This document shows, piece after piece, positions 35,407-43,611 of a stretch of 64,000 bases of DNA. A program made the position numbers and the translations under genes. The number at the start of each line of letters is the position of its first letter. The stretch's first letter is position 1. This DNA comes from Luteolibacter luteus (GTDB lineage Bacteria > Verrucomicrobiota > Verrucomicrobiia > Verrucomicrobiales > Akkermansiaceae): assembly GCF_012913485.1 (NCBI RefSeq), contig NZ_CP051774.1, positions 5,518,001 through 5,582,000 of the forward strand. The letters run 5' to 3'. A model generated the notes under the pieces. It did not search any database and had not been told where the DNA came from. It saw only the letters and a list, made by a program, of their open reading frames with translations.

Positions 35407-35437
35407 AAAGCCGGGTCCCTTGCGAGACGCCGGCTTT
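35407..35437 (-). terminator. Hairpin terminator after the PEP-CTERM gene
   Basis: AAAGCCGG and CCGGCTTT form an 8-bp stem with a 15-nt loop between the PEP-CTERM stop and the kinase start, so kinase and regulator probably have their own promoter. Confidence 0.65.
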
Positions 35438-35464
35438 GGAAAAAATGGATCTCGTGTCAGCGGT

Positions 35465-36259
35465 TCAGGCACGGCGGCGACGCATGATGCCGAGCAGGCC
35501 GAATGCTCCCAGAAGGGCCGCGGACGAGGGCTCGGGAACGATGGCGAGATTGTCCATGAATCCCACGGTTTGGTCATGCCGGACGTCCGCATAGAAGCCG
35601 ACGGAAGTTCCCATCAGGGCGGAGGTGAAGGTGAATTCGTTGCCTGCGGAAGCACCGTTCAGATCGAGGGTGACCTTTGTATCGGAGGTGGTGTAATAGC
35701 CGACCTCGAAGGAATTCGCCGCGGTGCGGGTGATGAAGAGTTGGGCGACGAGGTTCTCCGTGGTTGCTGCGGTGAAACTCGTGACCGGTGCGGCATTGTT
35801 TGCGTAGCCCGCGCGGATCGAATCCTGGTTTGGACGCACCGAGATGTAGAGGTAGCTGCTTGAAGCCCGGACATCGCCGCTTGTTCCGGTGGTGAGACCG
35901 GCGGGTGTCTCGGTGGTGCCGATCGCGATCCCGAAGTCATTCACGATGTTCGCAGTGGCGAGATTGCTGGTGATCGTCGTGTCGATCAGCAGGGTTTGCC
36001 CCACTTCCAAGCTGTGGTCGTCGCGGAGGAAGAGTACTTGCTCGGGGACATTCGATACACCGCCGCTGACCGTGGTGGAAAGGGTGCCGCCCGTGGCCGA
36101 GAAAGAGATGTTGGACGCGGTGTTGTTGTCGAGCACGCGGGTCAGCGTGTATTCGGACAGGCTCTCGTCGTTGAAATTGTCGATCACCACGGCGCTGGCA
36201 CTGCCGATCAGAAGCGGTGCCATGGCCAGGCAGGTCAGGGAGAGAAATCGGGAGGTCAT
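35465..36259 (-). CDS. PEP-CTERM protein, beta-sandwich type
   Basis: The 264-residue product has a signal peptide (FLSLTCLAMAPLLIGSASA) and an all-beta body of unknown family (VVIDNFNDESLSEYTLTRVL, EVGQTLLIDTTITSNLATAN, FGIAIGTTETPAGLTTGTS). The C-terminus is a textbook PEP-CTERM signal: IVPEPSSAALLGAFGLLGIM followed by RRRRA. It should be exported and handled by an exosortase encoded elsewhere. A CCCC-n-GGGG repeat lies ~100 nt upstream. It sits between the rhamnosidase and the LamG kinase on the same strand. Confidence 0.85.
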   Translation of the reverse strand: MTSRFLSLTCLAMAPLLIGSASAVVIDNFNDESLSEYTLTRVLDNNTASNISFSATGGTLSTTVSGGVSNVPEQVLFLRDDHSLEVGQTLLIDTTITSNLATANIVNDFGIAIGTTETPAGLTTGTSGDVRASSSYLYISVRPNQDSIRAGYANNAAPVTSFTAATTENLVAQLFITRTAANSFEVGYYTTSDTKVTLDLNGASAGNEFTFTSALMGTSVGFYADVRHDQTVGFMDNLAIVPEPSSAALLGAFGLLGIMRRRRA

Positions 36260-36359
36260 GCTGGGTCTTGTTAGGGGTTGGGTTGCCCGCGACTCGCGCG
36301 GAATAGGCGAGCATAAGCCCCGGCCTGCTCCCCTTCCTCAATCCAAATCCCCCCTTCTC

Positions 36360-36372
36360 CCCCTTAATGGGG
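36360..36372 (-). promoter_or_regulatory. CCCC-n-GGGG inverted repeat upstream of a PEP-CTERM gene
   Basis: CCCC-TTAAT-GGGG lies about 100 nt before the PEP-CTERM start and about 40 nt past the rhamnosidase stop. It resembles the elements at 15045, 25892 and 30472. Confidence 0.4.
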
Positions 36373-36412
36373 AAGTGTCTCCTTCCCTCAGTTTCCGTGC
36401 CTTAGGCGAGCC

Positions 36413-38185
36413 TTAGCCTTTGATCGAAAGCTTCCAGCGGCCTTCTCCCAAGCCGAGAATCCGCCGGCCGTTCTTGTCGCCCACCGGCGTGGCTTCAGCG
36501 GGGCCTTGGACGGAAACTTCCCCGACATGCGGGACATGGAATTCCGCGACGGTCCCCGCGGGCACGGTCAGCGAGGCCTGCCAAGCCGAAGCGTCCCTGC
36601 CTTGGATTTCCAAGAAGATCGGGCCCTTCGGCGTGGGCATCTTGATCCGAGCGTTTTCAAGCGATGCCGTTTGAGGCTTTACCCGGAAACGCCTGAAGCC
36701 GGGCTCGAGAGGTTCGATCCCCATCAGCTTTCGTGCGATCAGGTTTGATGGCGCAGCTCCCCATGCATGGTTCCAGTCGAGGTTCGGTTTCAGGGATGGA
36801 TCCCAGGCTTCGAGCGTGATCGTGGAGCCGACCTTTTCGCTCATGTTCAGCCACGAGCGCTGGCCGCGGGAAGAGAGCAGGGATAGCGCGTATTCCGACT
36901 CGCCTGCATCGTAGAGCGCATCCAGCAGGAACTGTGCGCCATAGACACTACAGGCCATGTCTTTCGTTTTCAGGAAAGCTGCCACCTTGGGCACGCGGTC
37001 TTGCGGCACCAGGCCCATCGCGAGAGGAAAGAAATTCGCATGGGCCGAGGCATGGTTGCTACCGAGACCGTCGACGTAGCAACCGCGGGCTTCGTCCCAG
37101 AGCCTGGCGTTCACGCCCTGCCTGGTTGCTTCGGCCGCCGCTGCGAATTCCTTCGCGTCCGCCGCTTTGCCAAGTTGCAGCGCGATCTTCTCCAACAAGA
37201 CCAGCGCGCGGTAGTGGAAGGCGGTCACCACGGTCTTCACCTCAGGCTTCATGTCGTAGCCATCGCGCTCGCCAGCAGGCCAGTCCACGATGTCGGTGAT
37301 GTCGCCCTTGTTCCATCCTTGGAAGAGTCCTTCGGGCGTGCGGCGTGTGATCATCGCGCGGGCCTTTAGCGTGGCGTAGTTCTTCCGCAGCGAGCCGTCA
37401 TCGCCCGACCACAGGAAGTCGTGCCAAGCTAGGATCACCGATTGCAGGCGCCACTCGGTCGGCCAGGTCGGCTTCTCCAGCAGATACTCGTGGGTCAGCC
37501 GCGCCGTGTCGTAGCGCGCATCGAGGCAATAGTGGGAGAGCTGGTTGATCAGTACGTCCGCTTCGTAGGGCTTCCGCTCGCGATCTCCATCCACATAGAG
37601 GCCCATGAAGGTGGTTGCCTTGATGCTATGCTTGCAGAGGTCCCACACCGCATTGAGTTCGGGGCTGGAACTCTCGAAGGCGGATGCCTTTTCATCGAAG
37701 GCGACACTCCACGAGACCCGCTTTACCTGATCGGCAGAAAAACCGGGAGGAGCTCCTTCAATTTCCGCATAGCGGAAAGGCATCACCTCCTCCTTGCACT
37801 CCTTCGGAAGATCCAGAAAGCCCTCCTTCATCCAATTCGGCGGACTCCAGCTCAGGCGCGGGGAGACCGGGCCGCGGGGGTTCAGAGTCACCTCATGGCG
37901 TTGGTAACGGACGGTGCCAGCGGGTTTGCGATTGATGCTGCGGTCTCCCGAAAGCGTCTCACCGAGATGGATGGTCATGCGTCCTTTCTCCCGATTGCTC
38001 GCAGGTGTGATCGAGATATTGCCGAAAGCCGCCTTGCCGAAATCGATGAGCCAGTGGCCATTCCCGAGTTGTTCGGCCTTCACCGGGCTTTCCGTGGTGG
38101 ATACCACGGGGCTGCGTTCCGCCGCGGAGAGGGGAGAAAGTGGCAGGAGAGCGCAGCAGAGGAGGGCACGCATGGCGACGGACAT
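36413..38185 (-). CDS. Alpha-L-rhamnosidase-like glycoside hydrolase (GH78-like)
   Basis: From the ATG before SVAMRALLCCALLPLSPLSAAE the product has 590 residues with a signal peptide; a longer frame upstream has no good start. Residues ~35-160 form a beta domain (HWLIDFGKAAFGNISI) and ~180-500 an (alpha/alpha)6 barrel with FMGLYVDGDRERKPYEADVLIN, the position of the acidic catalytic loop in bacterial alpha-L-rhamnosidases, and WPTEWRLQSVILAWHDFLWSGD. NLDWNHAWGAAPSNLIARKLMGIEPLEPGF marks the usual end of the barrel, before a C-terminal beta domain. The enzyme would release L-rhamnose from glycans in the periplasm or outside. Its family neighbours and RhaM make rhamnose the likely product; activity on other sugars is not excluded. 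Confidence 0.82.
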   Translation of the reverse strand: MSVAMRALLCCALLPLSPLSAAERSPVVSTTESPVKAEQLGNGHWLIDFGKAAFGNISITPASNREKGRMTIHLGETLSGDRSINRKPAGTVRYQRHEVTLNPRGPVSPRLSWSPPNWMKEGFLDLPKECKEEVMPFRYAEIEGAPPGFSADQVKRVSWSVAFDEKASAFESSSPELNAVWDLCKHSIKATTFMGLYVDGDRERKPYEADVLINQLSHYCLDARYDTARLTHEYLLEKPTWPTEWRLQSVILAWHDFLWSGDDGSLRKNYATLKARAMITRRTPEGLFQGWNKGDITDIVDWPAGERDGYDMKPEVKTVVTAFHYRALVLLEKIALQLGKAADAKEFAAAAEATRQGVNARLWDEARGCYVDGLGSNHASAHANFFPLAMGLVPQDRVPKVAAFLKTKDMACSVYGAQFLLDALYDAGESEYALSLLSSRGQRSWLNMSEKVGSTITLEAWDPSLKPNLDWNHAWGAAPSNLIARKLMGIEPLEPGFRRFRVKPQTASLENARIKMPTPKGPIFLEIQGRDASAWQASLTVPAGTVAEFHVPHVGEVSVQGPAEATPVGDKNGRRILGLGEGRWKLSIKG

Positions 38186-38487
38186 GGAACGGATTTCTTC
38201 TCTCACGGGCAGGTCTTTTACTTGGCGGCAGGCCCTTCCGGGTGCGGGCGACTGCGTTCGAGCCAAACATCATTCACCTGCGTCGTCTGCCGGGAATAAG
38301 GCCAGCCACACGAAAGGGGGAACAAGTCTTCGCTGTGGCCCATCGTACCCCTTCTTTGCCGGAGGACCGACGGTCCCGATACAGGATTCTCCATCAAAGC
38401 GAAAATTCGGCTTTCCGACTTCCAGAATTCACGGTAAATCGCCGCCCCCGGCGCGGTCCGTCCCGCTGGGAATCCATCCAAGGTGCC

Positions 38488-38563
<76 letters not shown>

Positions 38564-38599
38564 TGGAAGGCTTCGTCCACGTCGGGCGAAGGATGTGGT

Positions 38600-39049
38600 C
38601 TAAGCTCGGTCCGGAGCTGGATTGGCCACGCGATGGCGCAGGTAGATTCTCCTATTTCGCGTGCCCAGTGCTCCCCAGATGACGAGATAGAATGCGAGCA
38701 CAACCCAGTGGGGGATCCAATAGACCGACCATACCCTTCCGTCGTCTGCTTCGAAGGTTCCTCTTCCCGGAGGGACGAAGGTCCTGCCTGGTGGCTCCTC
38801 ATTGGGGGACGGGATCTCGTCGCCGTAGGGAGAAGATTTTCCCCGGAGCCAAAAGCCGGTGACTGGCCCGGGATTGTTGCTGATGCTGAGCTGAAGTGCG
38901 GCGTGGCGATTCGAGAAGACGTGGATCTTGGATCCGTAGTGACCGAAGTCCAAGGGATGCGATTTCGAGTCGAACCAAGTCCAGAGGAGAAAAAGTAGGC
39001 CAGCCAAGCCCAGCCAGAAGGTGAGAAAGCCGAATTGCCGGGTATCCAT
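38600..39049 (-). CDS. Small two-helix membrane protein
   Basis: From the ATG before DTRQFGFLTFWLGLAG the product has 149 residues; the open frame extends further upstream but into implausible sequence. There is one transmembrane helix near each end (FLTFWLGLAGLLFLLWTWF and WVVLAFYLVIWGALG), with ~80 extracytoplasmic or cytoplasmic residues between. I do not recognise the family. It lies 36 nt from the tRNA-Thr gene on the opposite strand. Confidence 0.6.
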   Translation of the reverse strand: MDTRQFGFLTFWLGLAGLLFLLWTWFDSKSHPLDFGHYGSKIHVFSNRHAALQLSISNNPGPVTGFWLRGKSSPYGDEIPSPNEEPPGRTFVPPGRGTFEADDGRVWSVYWIPHWVVLAFYLVIWGALGTRNRRIYLRHRVANPAPDRA

Positions 39050-39116
39050 GATTCCCCGTCTTAGAGAGGAGATGCGTGGAGATCCACCGATAACTCTCAC
39101 CCTGGAATCCCGGGCC

Positions 39117-39368
39117 TTATCGTCCTTCCCGAAAAAGCTCTTCCTTTCCCGAGTGGACGTCCCCGCGAACCTCACGCTCAAGGTGCAAGATCCCGCTACT
39201 GCCATAGACCCTGATCGTGCCTCCGTCGCGACGCGCGGAGAAGACCGCATACTCCAGCGCGGCCTCGGCATTGCGGAACCAGAGATCTGCATGCTGACCC
39301 AGAGAGTCACTCAGGCCGACGCCGGGACCCTTCTCGCGGGGGCGAATTTCGTAGTGGTTCTGGAGCAT
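39117..39368 (-). CDS. DUF2188-like small protein
   Basis: The 83-residue product ends with a fragment resembling DUF2188: EAALEYAVFSARRDGGTIRVYGSSGILHLEREV, the pattern of a helix followed by GG-hydrophobic-hydrophobic-x-G-x-x-G. The N-terminus has HYEIRPREKGPGVGL, in the place of the usual first strand. It has no signal peptide. The coding potential is plausible but the gene is short. It is followed 67 nt later by the two-helix membrane protein. Confidence 0.5.
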   Translation of the reverse strand: MLQNHYEIRPREKGPGVGLSDSLGQHADLWFRNAEAALEYAVFSARRDGGTIRVYGSSGILHLEREVRGDVHSGKEELFREGR

Positions 39369-39769
39369 GAGTTCATTTGAACACTATGATGCGGATCGTG
39401 TCAAGCTTTCCGATCTTGGCGATCTTTCCCAGCTGCCCCTTCATGTCTGATTTTGGGCGCAACTGGCGGATTTCGGGAACATTTCAACCTTTCGGAATGG
39501 CGAAACATAGGGCAGTTTCTTTGTGTGCGAGGGCGCTTCGGCACCCAAGCCAACATCGAAGATCAGACCTCAGCTGAGCGTCGGTTGAATTCCGGGGGGA
39601 ACATCAACTGGTCCACTGAAAAAGATCTTCGGTTAAACAGAAAAAGCGCGAATTGGATTTCCGGGGGGAACGACGATTCGCGCTTTTCGTTTGTCACCGG
39701 TCACCCAGCCGACCGGCTGGCATTCGAGGCCACCGGGCGTGCTGCCAAGGTGTCCCGGGATTTGATTTC
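39369..39769. other. Intergenic region after the polysaccharide operon
   Basis: This 401-nt gap holds the operon's terminator (39642-39687). The 13-mer TTCCGGGGGGAAC occurs twice, at 39590-39602 and 39659-39671, the second copy inside the terminator loop. I see no convincing gene; open frames here have no family resemblance. Confidence 0.55.
39642..39687 (-). terminator. Terminator of the polysaccharide operon
   Basis: Perfect 12-bp arms AAAAGCGCGAAT/ATTCGCGCTTTT enclose a 22-nt loop; on the minus strand the stem ends in TTTTT. It lies 83 nt after the last glycosyltransferase stop. The stem could also act on the plus strand. Confidence 0.8.
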
Positions 39770-41038
39770 TCAAGCGCCGTTCAAGAAGCCGGCTAACAGC
39801 ATGTCGAGCCGTGCCAAGCCATGAGCCTCTCGGAAGGCGGCGTGACGGCTTTCCAGCGGGCCATCGTTCCAATCCTTGTTATCCAGAATCCGCTGGATGG
39901 CCTCCAGAGCTTTGTCGGAATCGCCTTGGGGAATTGTCAGGCCGGTGCGGTAGCGCTCCACGCGATCACCGATGCATTCGCCCGCCGTGGCGAGGCATGG
40001 AATGTCGTAAGATGCCGCTTTGCCCAATGCACCGCTGCTGCCCTCGAAGTCTTCATACGCCGCCCAAGCCACGTCGAAGGTATTGAAGATCGAATTGAAA
40101 TCCGCCTCTTCCGGGATGCGTCCCGCGTCCAACTCGAAGTGGAGGTTATCAATCTCCCCGGAGGCGATGCGCGCTGCGGTGGCATCGACGAAGGCGAGCT
40201 CCTCCGGAGTATACTCAGGCCTTTCGAAACGACCTGCGCAGGCAAAGTACCATGGAAGTCGTAGTTCCCTGGCCTTTTCTGCCACCCGCATGAGATTGAG
40301 CAGACCCTTGCGCCGCTCCATGCCGATAAGGCCGATCACCTTGCGTCCCGCGGCTTTCCGCAGGATCTCCCGGGCAAGCAGGTAGGGAGACCCCGGCAAT
40401 GAAGCGTCCGTCACATCGGGGAAACCGTGAACCTGCCGGCCCAAGTATGCCTGCATCGGTTCCACGAAGCGTTCGTCCAGCACTCCGATGCCGCGGCAGA
40501 GCGGGCTGCGGATCAGGGCATCTCCCTTTGCCAACAGGCGCAGCTGCTTTTTGGCGGAGGGTGCTTCCCCGAAGTGATGATTCCGCAGGTAGAGCCCGCT
40601 CCAGGGACGATCGATCGTGAAATGCGGGATCGCGGGAAAGGGGAGAAAGCGTAGGTAGCTATCCAGATAGGGAAAGAACACCAGATCCGCCCTTCTGCCG
40701 GTCGCTTGTTCCGCCTCGAAGAGCATGTCCGCACAGCGCTTCCAGCGCTGATAGGTCCGGATCGGATCACCTTCGAAACGCCCTCCGAAGAAGCTGCGTT
40801 TTCCACCCGGCAGCTTGTGCATGGAGACCCGCCGGTCGAAGTCAGGGAAGCTCGCGCCGAGCGCTGTCTTCGCGCCGGCGAAGGCTTCTTCCGGCTTCGG
40901 GCAAAGTCCGATTACGAAAGCACCCAGCCGCAGGAAGGCTCCCGTAAACTGGGAGAAATACATCGGATGATGGCCGACCCACAGCGGGTCGACGAGCGCG
41001 ACGGTCTTGGCTGGTGGCGCGGTGGCGGCGGGAATCAT
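39770..41038 (-). CDS. Glycosyltransferase, GT4-like
   Basis: The start ATG overlaps the upstream stop as ATGA; 422 residues result. The N-terminus (KTVALVDPLWVGHHPMYFSQF) and C-terminal half (RKVIGLIGMERRKGLLNLM, FNTFDVAWAAYEDFEGSSGALGKAASYDIPCLAT) fit a GT-B fold with a retaining-type donor site, including the conserved acidic residue in the C-terminal motif. It has no membrane segment. It is the last gene of a four-gene operon that begins at 44814 and probably adds a sugar to an exported polysaccharide. Donor and acceptor are unknown. Confidence 0.75.
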   Translation of the reverse strand: MIPAATAPPAKTVALVDPLWVGHHPMYFSQFTGAFLRLGAFVIGLCPKPEEAFAGAKTALGASFPDFDRRVSMHKLPGGKRSFFGGRFEGDPIRTYQRWKRCADMLFEAEQATGRRADLVFFPYLDSYLRFLPFPAIPHFTIDRPWSGLYLRNHHFGEAPSAKKQLRLLAKGDALIRSPLCRGIGVLDERFVEPMQAYLGRQVHGFPDVTDASLPGSPYLLAREILRKAAGRKVIGLIGMERRKGLLNLMRVAEKARELRLPWYFACAGRFERPEYTPEELAFVDATAARIASGEIDNLHFELDAGRIPEEADFNSIFNTFDVAWAAYEDFEGSSGALGKAASYDIPCLATAGECIGDRVERYRTGLTIPQGDSDKALEAIQRILDNKDWNDGPLESRHAAFREAHGLARLDMLLAGFLNGA

Positions 41039-42408
41039 GCGTCGGAAAGTCGCGGCCTGGCGTGGATCCAGGAAGCACGCACAAGGAAAGCTTGGGAAAG
41101 TCCGGCCATCACGCCGAATATCATCGAGGCGAGACGTTCGTCGAAGGGATTCGAGGTGAGCGTTTCGCTGAGCAGGCAGCATGCCGCGACGAAGGGCAGG
41201 AATGCCAGCCACTGGTCGGGACCCGGGTCGGATGCATTGGCACGCGCCGCGGAAAGCGAGGCTGCCATCACGCCGCCGATCAAGGCCACATGTGCCATCA
41301 GCCCCAGTACCCCCCCGGAGAAGATCGAGTAGGTCCACATCGAGTGCCCCGCGAACCACACGTCATCCCCGATTTCTTCGTCCGGCGGATAGACCAGATG
41401 GATGGCGGGCATGTGCTTCGGATGCCAGTAGTAGGAAGCGCCGATTCCCCTGCCATAGAGGTAGTGGACCGGCTCGCGGTTCAAGATTTCGAAGATGCCA
41501 TCCGCCTCCGCACGGCGTGTCAGGTAGGAAATGTCCTCCGTGGTATTCCGGTCGGACGCATGATGGAAAAGCCGCTCGTTCCAGCGTTCGATCAGCAGCG
41601 GCTCCGCGACAGCTGCTCCGATGATCCCGACCAAAGCGAGGCCTGCCGCCGCGCCCACCGGTAGCAGCCGTTTGGGCAACTCCATCCAGTGGAAATTTCC
41701 CCACCGGCAGCCTAACAGGAAGCATAGGCCAGCGGCCATTGCCGAGGCCATCACAGGGAAAAGCAGGGAACGCGTGATGGTGACGAAGATCCCGATGAAG
41801 AGCACGCCCGTGGCCACCAGAAGCGTCCAGTGAAAGCGGGGGCGGAGCAGCAGCGCACAGCCGATCCATGCGGCGATCCAGTTGTTTGCTGAGCTCTGCA
41901 CCTCCACGCGCGCGGTTTCAAGCGTTACCCCCTTGAAGACAAAGCCATGGAAGATCCGCCAGATCACATTGGTACAGGCTGCTGCAAGAACCGGGGCGAC
42001 GATTCGCGACGGCCTGACGCCCACGCAGCCAGCAATATGAGCGTTCATCATTCCCGCCAGGCAGAGGCAAAGAGGCAGGATGATGCGGATCGAGCGACCG
42101 GGTGCCACCCCTTGCAGCAGGGCATTCGCGCCCATAAAAGCGAGGAAGGATCCCCAACCGAGGATAAGCCATGCGCCGGGGCGGACGAGGAGATGCCGCC
42201 AGCCGATGAGCAGGATCCCCGCAGTCGAAAAGATCGCGCCGGCCAAGAAGACAAGCTGGTCGATGCCCGCCCCGCCGCTGGCTTCACGGGCCTGAGCCGC
42301 GCGATAGTCGAAGGCGAAGGAAATCATGAAGACCCACAGCAGACGCTCCACCCAAGGTGCAGCGGCCGTGGCGGGAATCGCGATGGGATCGTGGCTGGTG
42401 CCGGTCAT
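41035..42408 (-). CDS. O-antigen polymerase/ligase-like membrane protein
   Basis: The 457-residue product has about ten to twelve hydrophobic segments (e.g. LVFLAGAIFSTAGILLIGW, GLALVGIIGAAVAEPLLI). A long extracytoplasmic loop (~260-350) lies between the last groups of helices, with LYGRGIGASYYW and DDVWFAGHSMWTYSIFSGG, the usual place of the large loop in Wzy/WaaL proteins. It overlaps the upstream and downstream genes by ATGA, so the three genes are translationally coupled. It would polymerise or ligate the repeating units made by the neighbouring glycosyltransferases. Confidence 0.75.
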   Translation of the reverse strand: MTGTSHDPIAIPATAAAPWVERLLWVFMISFAFDYRAAQAREASGGAGIDQLVFLAGAIFSTAGILLIGWRHLLVRPGAWLILGWGSFLAFMGANALLQGVAPGRSIRIILPLCLCLAGMMNAHIAGCVGVRPSRIVAPVLAAACTNVIWRIFHGFVFKGVTLETARVEVQSSANNWIAAWIGCALLLRPRFHWTLLVATGVLFIGIFVTITRSLLFPVMASAMAAGLCFLLGCRWGNFHWMELPKRLLPVGAAAGLALVGIIGAAVAEPLLIERWNERLFHHASDRNTTEDISYLTRRAEADGIFEILNREPVHYLYGRGIGASYYWHPKHMPAIHLVYPPDEEIGDDVWFAGHSMWTYSIFSGGVLGLMAHVALIGGVMAASLSAARANASDPGPDQWLAFLPFVAACCLLSETLTSNPFDERLASMIFGVMAGLSQAFLVRASWIHARPRLSDA

Positions 42409-43583
42409 GCTCGGAACGATTCCGGATTTCCCAGCGCCTTTCGCAGCGTCACGCCGCGGTCTTCCCAGTGGAAGGCATCACGGCAGGCATCGAGCGCACG
42501 GCGCGCCGCGTGATTGAGAAACGCGAGGTCATCGATCTTTGCTGCCACCGCTTTCGTCAGCGATTCCGGATCGGGGGCTGCGATCGCCTCGGTCTGCGGA
42601 TTCACCGGAACACCGCTGAGCGCTGCCTCCACTGAAGCCAGCGGCAGGCCGCGGAAAATGTAATCCAGCGCCTTCAGCTTGAAACCACCGCCCAAGGCTT
42701 CCGGAATCAGTCCGATGCGGGCCTGATCGAGATAGGGGGAAATTGAAGGGACATTCGCCGTAAAGCTTGCCCAAGGGTGCTGCTTCGCAAGCGCGGCGAA
42801 CCACTCGGGATCCGCCTTGCCCACCACTTGAAAGCCGATCTTCCCGCGTTGGAATGATTCCGCCGCAGCATTCAGGAATGCTTCCAGATTCCGCCGCTTC
42901 GCCACCCACTCGAAGGCTCCAGCCAGAACCACGCGACGCGGCGTCTCCGAAGTGATCTCCCGTGGAGCGCCGGCCGCGGCTTCGCCCTGATAACCGGGCG
43001 GTAGCGTGCACACCGGCTTGCCAGGGAACTCCGTGCCAAAAGCCTCTGTATCCCGTGGCGTGATCGCGGAAATCAGGTCGGCCCGACGGCAGAGCGCCCG
43101 CTCCATGCGCGCGTATTTCAGTGCGTCCCACTTCAGGGCCATGCGCATCGGTAGAGAGCCGCCGCGGTCGCTCGCCACCTGCTTGCGCACCGCCGCTTCG
43201 TGATTGTGAGCGATGTAGGCGACCTTCTGGTGGGTGCCGATCATGCCCAGGGCCCAGGCACACGCAGCCTGATCGATCACGATCCAATCCCACTTTTTTC
43301 CCAGCAGCAGGGACAGAGCCTGTCGCTGCACCGGATTGCCCAGCCGGAAGGCATCCCCCGGCAGCTCGGAAAGCAGGCTCTTCAAGCGACCTCCGGGGAT
43401 CTTGCCGTGAAGCTCCCAATGCACCGGTGGTCCGCCTTCGGCACCGGCCGCGGCCCGGTGAGCCAGCACGGTAAGTTCCGTTTCCGGCTGCTTGGCCAGT
43501 GATCCCAGCAGGCCGAGCGTGTAGATCAGCTCGCCGCTGTTCGCGGGACGCGGGTCCTGGCGGGTAATCCAGAGGCAATGCAT
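42405..43583 (-). CDS. Glycosyltransferase family 4
   Basis: The 392-residue GT-B protein has an N-terminal acceptor domain (MHCLWITRQDPRPANSGELIYTLGLL) and a donor domain with RRVVLAGAFEWVAKRRNLEAFL and IGLIPEALGGGFKLKALDYIFRGLPLASVE, which carries the GGxxxK..DY..G pattern of GT4-like enzymes. It has no signal. It overlaps the polymerase-like gene by 4 nt and follows the first glycosyltransferase of the operon after 28 nt. Confidence 0.85.
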   Translation of the reverse strand: MHCLWITRQDPRPANSGELIYTLGLLGSLAKQPETELTVLAHRAAAGAEGGPPVHWELHGKIPGGRLKSLLSELPGDAFRLGNPVQRQALSLLLGKKWDWIVIDQAACAWALGMIGTHQKVAYIAHNHEAAVRKQVASDRGGSLPMRMALKWDALKYARMERALCRRADLISAITPRDTEAFGTEFPGKPVCTLPPGYQGEAAAGAPREITSETPRRVVLAGAFEWVAKRRNLEAFLNAAAESFQRGKIGFQVVGKADPEWFAALAKQHPWASFTANVPSISPYLDQARIGLIPEALGGGFKLKALDYIFRGLPLASVEAALSGVPVNPQTEAIAAPDPESLTKAVAAKIDDLAFLNHAARRALDACRDAFHWEDRGVTLRKALGNPESFRA

Positions 43584-43611
43584 GGGATACGGGAAGACCC
43601 TAGCGCAGGCA

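Noticed and set aside
22221-38185. Classical SusC/SusD-type polysaccharide utilisation locus
   Set aside because: No TonB-dependent SusC or SusD lipoprotein is present, so only the looser term surface-polysaccharide locus is justified.
39453-39824. A 123-codon plus-strand frame
   Set aside because: It crosses the terminator stem and the 3' end of the glycosyltransferase gene and has no protein-like features.
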